Origin: Pseudomonadota bacterium
GTDB lineage: Bacteria > Pseudomonadota > Alphaproteobacteria > UBA8366 > JADFVY01
Assembly (NCBI GenBank): GCA_030671915.1
Contig: DAOVHN010000063.1
Span: 1-8,766 of the forward strand
DNA: 8,766 nt
Direction of reading: 5' to 3'
The notes under the pieces were generated by a model. The model was not told where the DNA came from. It searched no databases and worked only from the letters and a program-made list of their open reading frames with translations. A program made the translations under genes and the position numbers. Shown one piece after another: positions 6,098 to 8,766 of this stretch (position 1 is the stretch's first letter; each line of letters opens with the position of its first letter).

Positions 6098-6399
6098 CAT
6101 CCTTCGACAGACAAGGATGAGGCCGGCGCTCGGGGCGTGCTCTCGCGCGCATCTCCTCGGCTACTCTTTCCATGCCCCTCGGCTACCCTTCGCACACCCT
6201 TCGAATACCCCTCGCTTACTCCTCGTATACTCCTCGCATACATCTTTCCTGCCTGTTTTCCCCGCCGGGGGGCGATCCGGCCGTGGGCGGGCCCGGATCG
6301 CGGCCGAATCGCCTCGGGCGCCGGCGGGCGAACCTGCACAAATCTACACCACCCGGCATCCACCCTCCGGGCCTCCTCATGCTTGTCTGTCGAAGGATG
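6098..6399. repeat. Inverted 25-nt repeat pair enclosing a 252-base spacer
   Basis: The left arm 6098-6122 (core CATCCTTCGACAGACAAG) and the right arm 6375-6399 are reverse complements at 24 of 25 positions. The left arm also folds on itself: CATCCTT (6098-6104) pairs with AAGGATG (6113-6119). In the right arm the single mismatch breaks that inner stem, but CCTCAT (6375-6380) can pair with ATGAGG (6397-6402). The arms share ATCCTTCGACA and GGATGAGG with the repeat between dctP and dctQ, so both belong to the same dispersed family. The two arms enclose the 11-bp array and the GC-rich dyad. Confidence 0.8.
6156..6243. repeat. Degenerate 11-bp tandem array, eight units
   Basis: Eight consecutive 11-base units starting at 6156, 6167, 6178, 6189, 6200, 6211, 6222 and 6233. 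Examples are CTCGGCTACTC, TTCGAATACCC, CTCGCTTACTC and CTCGTATACTC. The consensus is YTCGNNTACYC: positions 5-6 vary freely while TCG and TAC are kept. Unit 2 (TTTCCATGCCC) and the last unit deviate most. The period is close to one helical turn of DNA, so all units face the same side. An 11-base period does not preserve reading frame from unit to unit, which argues against a coding origin. Confidence 0.8.
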
Positions 6400-6430
6400 A
6401 GGCCGCTCGGCCAACGCTGGAAGGGTGAGA

Positions 6431-8203
6431 CTATCCCACTGCCCGCGTCGCCTCGGCCAGCCAGGCGGCCGTGTCGCCATCCACCAGCGGGGTCAGGGTT
6501 TCGCGTACGTCCGTGTGGTAGGCGTTCAGCCATTCGGTTTCGGGCGGTGTCAGGAGGGCCGTGTCCACCAGGGCCAGGTCGATGGGGGCCAGGGTCAGGG
6601 TTTCGAAGCCGAGCATGGGTTTTTCCGCGCCCTCGATTTCCACTGCCGTCACGCAGACCAGGTTCTCGATGCGGATGCCGTATTCGCCCGTCTTGTAGTA
6701 GCCGGGCTCGTTGGAGACGATCATGCCGGGCTTCAGCGCCACCTTGTTGGGAATCTTGGAAATGCGCTGCGGGCCTTCATGGACGCCCAGAAAGCTGCCG
6801 ACGCCATGACCGGTGCCGTGGTCGTAATCCAGCCCCGCCCGCCACAGCGCCTGGCGCGCCAGGATGTCGAGATGCGAGCCCGTGGTGCCCTCCGGGAAAC
6901 GTACGGTGGCGATGGCGATATGGCCCTTGAGCACGCGGGTGAAGCGGTCGCGCATTTCCGCCGTCGGTTCGCCGATGGCAACCGTACGTGTGACGTCCGT
7001 CGTGCCGTCGCGATACTGCCCGCCGGAATCGACCAGGTACAGCTCGCCGGGCCCGAGCGTACGGTCGCTTTCCGGGGTCACCGAATAATGCACGATGGCG
7101 CCGTTGGGGCCGGAGCCGGAAATGGTGCGGAAGGACAGGTCGGTGATAAGCTCGCCCTCGAAGCGCAGGGCCTGCAATTTGTCGGCTGCCGCGATCTCGC
7201 CGACGCCGCCCTTCGGCGCTTGCCCCCCCAGCCAGCTCAGGAAGCGGGTCAGCGCGACCCCGTCGCGGCGGTGGGCGGCGCGCATGCCCTCGATCTCGAC
7301 CGAATTCTTGCAGGCCTTGGGCAGCTGGCAGGGGTCGTCGGCGCGCACAACCTGCGCCCCCGCCTTGCCCAACCGCTCGAACACCAGCGCCGCCGTGCCC
7401 GCGGGGTCGGCCAGCACCCGGTTGTTGCCCAGCGCCCACAGCGCCGGCTCGAACTCGTCCGCACCGCGCACCGTCACCTCGTCGCCGAGATGTCCGGCCA
7501 TGTCCGGCCCCACCTTTGCGGGATCGACGAACCATTCGACGCGCCCGGTCGCATAGAGGATGGCGAAGGACAGCGGCAACGGCGTATGTGCCACGTCGCT
7601 GCCACGGATATTCAACAGCCAGGCGATGGAATCGGGGGCGGTGATGACGGCGCTGTCGGCGCCAGCGTCGGCCAGCGTCTTCGCCACCCGCTCGCGCTTG
7701 GAGGTCGAGGTTTCGCCGGCGAATTCCTCGCCATGCGGCGCGATCGGGGCGGCCGGGGCGGGGGGGCGATCGGCCCAGACGGCGTCCAGCGGGTTGCGCT
7801 CGACCGCCACCATCTCGCCGCCCGCCTTTTCCGCCGCCTTGCGCCAGACTTTCAACGCGCGTTCGGTATGGAGCCAGGGGTCGTAGCCCAGCTTGCCGCC
7901 CCGACCCAGATGTTCGGCGACCCAGTCCTTCGGCGGCTCGTCCGAGATATGGCGGATGTCGAACAGCTCACCGTCCACCTGCTCGCGGATCTGGATGGTA
8001 TAGCGCCCGTCGGTGAAGGCCGCCGCCCTGTCCTTCAGGACCACCGCGGCCCCGGCCGACCCGGTGAACCCGGTGATCCAGGCCAGCCGCTCGGTGCTCG
8101 GCGGCAGATATTCGTTCTGGAATTCGTCGGCATGGGGCACGATGAACCCATCCATCCCCTGGCGGGCCATCTCGGCCCGCAATGCACTGAGCCGCTCTTT
8201 CAT
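6431..8203 (-). CDS. pepP: Xaa-Pro aminopeptidase (aminopeptidase P, M24B), three-domain type
   Basis: A 590-residue cytosolic metallopeptidase that removes N-terminal residues preceding proline. The two creatinase-like N-terminal domains are visible (MDGFIVPHADEFQNEYLPPS at 17-36, ITGFTGSAGAAVVL at 43-56, then the ITAPDSIAWLLNIRGSD region at 187-203). The C-terminal pita-bread catalytic domain follows. Predicted metal ligands are D392 (VDSGG), D403 (TTDVTRT), H466 (HGTGHGVG), E499 (SNEPGYY) and E513 (RIEN). Their spacing follows the long, eukaryote-like aminopeptidase P rather than the shorter E. coli PepP. All ligands are intact, so it should be active, normally with manganese. The ATG at 8203 gives a family-typical start (MKERLSALRAEMARQGMDGF) with GGGAG ten bases upstream; ATG 8227 or GTG 8236 in the same frame are possible. 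The gene stands alone, with a MITE-like element 36 bases upstream of this ATG. Confidence 0.95.
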   Translation of the reverse strand: MKERLSALRAEMARQGMDGFIVPHADEFQNEYLPPSTERLAWITGFTGSAGAAVVLKDRAAAFTDGRYTIQIREQVDGELFDIRHISDEPPKDWVAEHLGRGGKLGYDPWLHTERALKVWRKAAEKAGGEMVAVERNPLDAVWADRPPAPAAPIAPHGEEFAGETSTSKRERVAKTLADAGADSAVITAPDSIAWLLNIRGSDVAHTPLPLSFAILYATGRVEWFVDPAKVGPDMAGHLGDEVTVRGADEFEPALWALGNNRVLADPAGTAALVFERLGKAGAQVVRADDPCQLPKACKNSVEIEGMRAAHRRDGVALTRFLSWLGGQAPKGGVGEIAAADKLQALRFEGELITDLSFRTISGSGPNGAIVHYSVTPESDRTLGPGELYLVDSGGQYRDGTTDVTRTVAIGEPTAEMRDRFTRVLKGHIAIATVRFPEGTTGSHLDILARQALWRAGLDYDHGTGHGVGSFLGVHEGPQRISKIPNKVALKPGMIVSNEPGYYKTGEYGIRIENLVCVTAVEIEGAEKPMLGFETLTLAPIDLALVDTALLTPPETEWLNAYHTDVRETLTPLVDGDTAAWLAEATRAVG

Positions 8204-8239
8204 ACCGTCCACGCTCCCGCCTTTCATTCTCCGCACAAG

Positions 8240-8510
8240 CTAGAGCCTTTTCCGACCATATGGAACCGCTCTGACGTGGCGATTTCGGCCCGGGGACAGG
8301 AGCGGTCCGAAGAGCGTAGCGGGGCTACGGTCGAGGGCTGCGACGCAGCCCCGGGCCGAAAGCGCCGCGTCCCTTCGGGTTGCCCTCCGGCGGCCATCCG
8401 CTGCGTTATCTCGCTTGCCCGATACGCCAGCATCGCGCCGCGCGGGATGCCTGACGGTCTGGCCGCCGGAGGGCAACAGAGCGGCTCCATATGGTCGGAA
8501 AAGGCTCTAG
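8240..8510. mobile_element. MITE-like element of nested palindromes with 33-nt terminal inverted repeats
   Basis: Terminal arms 8240-8272 and 8478-8510 are reverse complements at 32 of 33 positions (outer part CTAGAGCCTTTTCCGACCAT). Inside are further pairs: 8278-8295 with 8349-8366 (17 of 18, core TTTCGGCCCGGGG) and 8379-8396 with 8460-8477 (18 of 18, GTTGCCCTCCGGCGGCCA). Small hairpins are CGTAGC/GCTACG (8315-8329) and GGGCTGCG/CGCAGCCC (8335-8351). CTAG occurs at both ends (8240-8243, 8507-8510), compatible with a 4-bp YTAR target duplication of the IS5 type. Because CTAG is itself palindromic, it could instead be part of the repeat. There is no transposase gene, so it would be a non-autonomous element. 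The open frames across it are not gene-like. Confidence 0.75.
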
Positions 8511-8550
8511 GCCCGGCATGCATTGTCGGCAAGAGACAAGGGAACGAGTC

Positions 8551-8766
8551 CTATCCCCACAGGAACCGCAGGGCCAGGAAGCCGGCGCTGGCGGCGAAGC
8601 CGATGGCGGGGATCCAGATCGGGTAGGTGCGGATGCCCTCGGGTGCCGGCGTGCCGCGGCGTTTGATCATCACCAGCGCCAGATTTACCAGCGCGAAGAC
8701 GATCAGGACGATAACCGATGTGGCCTCGGCCAGATGCTCCAGCGGAAAACCGAGGCCCAGGACCAG
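8551..8766 (-). CDS. APC-family amino-acid permease, C-terminal part
   Basis: The last 71 codons of a gene that enters from the right edge. The peptide reads LEHLAEATSVIVLIVFALVN (9-28), a membrane helix opening with the LAEATS motif typical of late APC permeases. It is followed by LALVMIKRRGTPAPEG (29-44), a basic cytoplasmic loop, and then YPIWIPAIGFAASAGFLALR (48-67), a final helix ending in FLWG. This is the usual end of amino-acid/polyamine/organocation permeases (LeuT-like fold), which import amino acids by proton symport. The substrate cannot be told from this fragment. The stop codon is at 8551-8553, 40 bases beyond the MITE-like element, which separates it from pepP. Transport of amino acids beside a proline-specific peptidase is suggestive, but the element between them makes co-transcription uncertain. 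Confidence 0.8.
   Translation of the reverse strand: MVLGLGFPLEHLAEATSVIVLIVFALVNLALVMIKRRGTPAPEGIRTYPIWIPAIGFAASAGFLALRFLWG

Larger units (their letters stand above)
5950..6430. other. Intergenic region without a supportable gene
   Basis: About 480 bases between pepP (ending at 6431) and the lipoprotein gene. I see no convincing coding region: the open frames here are made of repeats and shift without codon logic. The region holds inverted 25-nt arms (6098-6122, 6375-6399), an 11-bp tandem array (6156-6243), a GC-rich dyad CGATCCGG/CCGGATCG (6273-6280 with 6293-6300) and the small palindrome GGCCGCTCGGCC (6401-6412). A promoter for the lipoprotein gene should lie just above 5960, but no good -35/-10 pair is obvious. 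No T-rich terminator follows pepP. Confidence 0.6.

Noticed and set aside
6156..6243. CRISPR array
   Set aside because: The units are 11 bp, directly abutting and degenerate, with no spacers and no cas genes nearby.
6076..6480. 134-codon minus-strand open frame with apparent peptide repeats
   Set aside because: It is made of the dispersed repeat arms (peptides like HPSTDK and LSVEG) and the 11-bp array. It overlaps the end of pepP and has no ribosome site.
6425..8626. 733-codon open frame on the plus strand
   Set aside because: It lies antisense to pepP and runs through the palindromic element. Composition is Arg/Gly/His/Gln-rich with no domain, as expected for an antisense shadow in GC-rich DNA, while pepP has all catalytic residues.

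Overview
The window looks like chromosomal DNA of a high-GC alphaproteobacterium, plausibly Rhodospirillales-like. This is inferred from strong G/C third-position bias, a tripartite TRAP transporter with a twin-arginine-exported binding protein, and intergenic repeats of the 'CCTTCGACA...CAGGATGAGG' kind. No rRNA or tRNA is present to fix the taxonomy. All genes except one lie on the minus strand.

Bases 1-3960 hold a minus-strand catabolic/uptake operon. In transcription order it encodes an 85-residue two-helix membrane protein, the TRAP binding protein DctP, the small permease DctQ, the large permease DctM, and the N-terminus of a histidinol-dehydrogenase-family NAD-dependent dehydrogenase that runs off the left edge. 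Upstream, and divergent on the plus strand, is a LacI-family regulator (about 4065-5132). The shared intergenic region carries a perfect 20-bp palindrome of LacI-operator type, ATGTGAAAGCGCTTTCACAT. It lies just downstream of a TTGACA / TATATT promoter facing the operon. The simplest model is that LacI represses uptake and first-step oxidation of one substrate until an inducer appears. The dehydrogenase resembles the HpsN-type (sulfopropanediol dehydrogenase) branch more than biosynthetic HisD, so a hydroxylated sulfonate or similar polyol acid is a candidate substrate. This is not proven. The dctP-dctQ gap holds a terminator-like hairpin and a long inverted repeat, suggesting that the binding protein is made in excess over the permeases.

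Bases 5129-5949 encode a two-gene minus-strand unit whose last stop codon overlaps the lacI stop. It comprises a YceK-like outer-membrane lipoprotein and a two-helix membrane protein with a PH-like C-terminal domain, translationally coupled by a TGATG overlap.

Bases 5950-6430 are intergenic. They contain a pair of inverted 25-nt repeat arms enclosing a degenerate 11-bp tandem array and a GC-rich dyad. Bases 6431-8203 encode a three-domain Xaa-Pro aminopeptidase (M24B) with all five metal ligands. Directly upstream, 8240-8510 is a 271-bp element of nested palindromes with 33-nt terminal inverted repeats and CTAG at both ends, MITE-like. The right edge (8551-8766) is the C-terminus of an APC-family amino-acid permease.

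Nothing here is an obviously new defence or mobile system. The most interesting parts are the regulatory architecture of the TRAP operon, the small accessory membrane protein, the 11-bp array and the structured MITE-like element.
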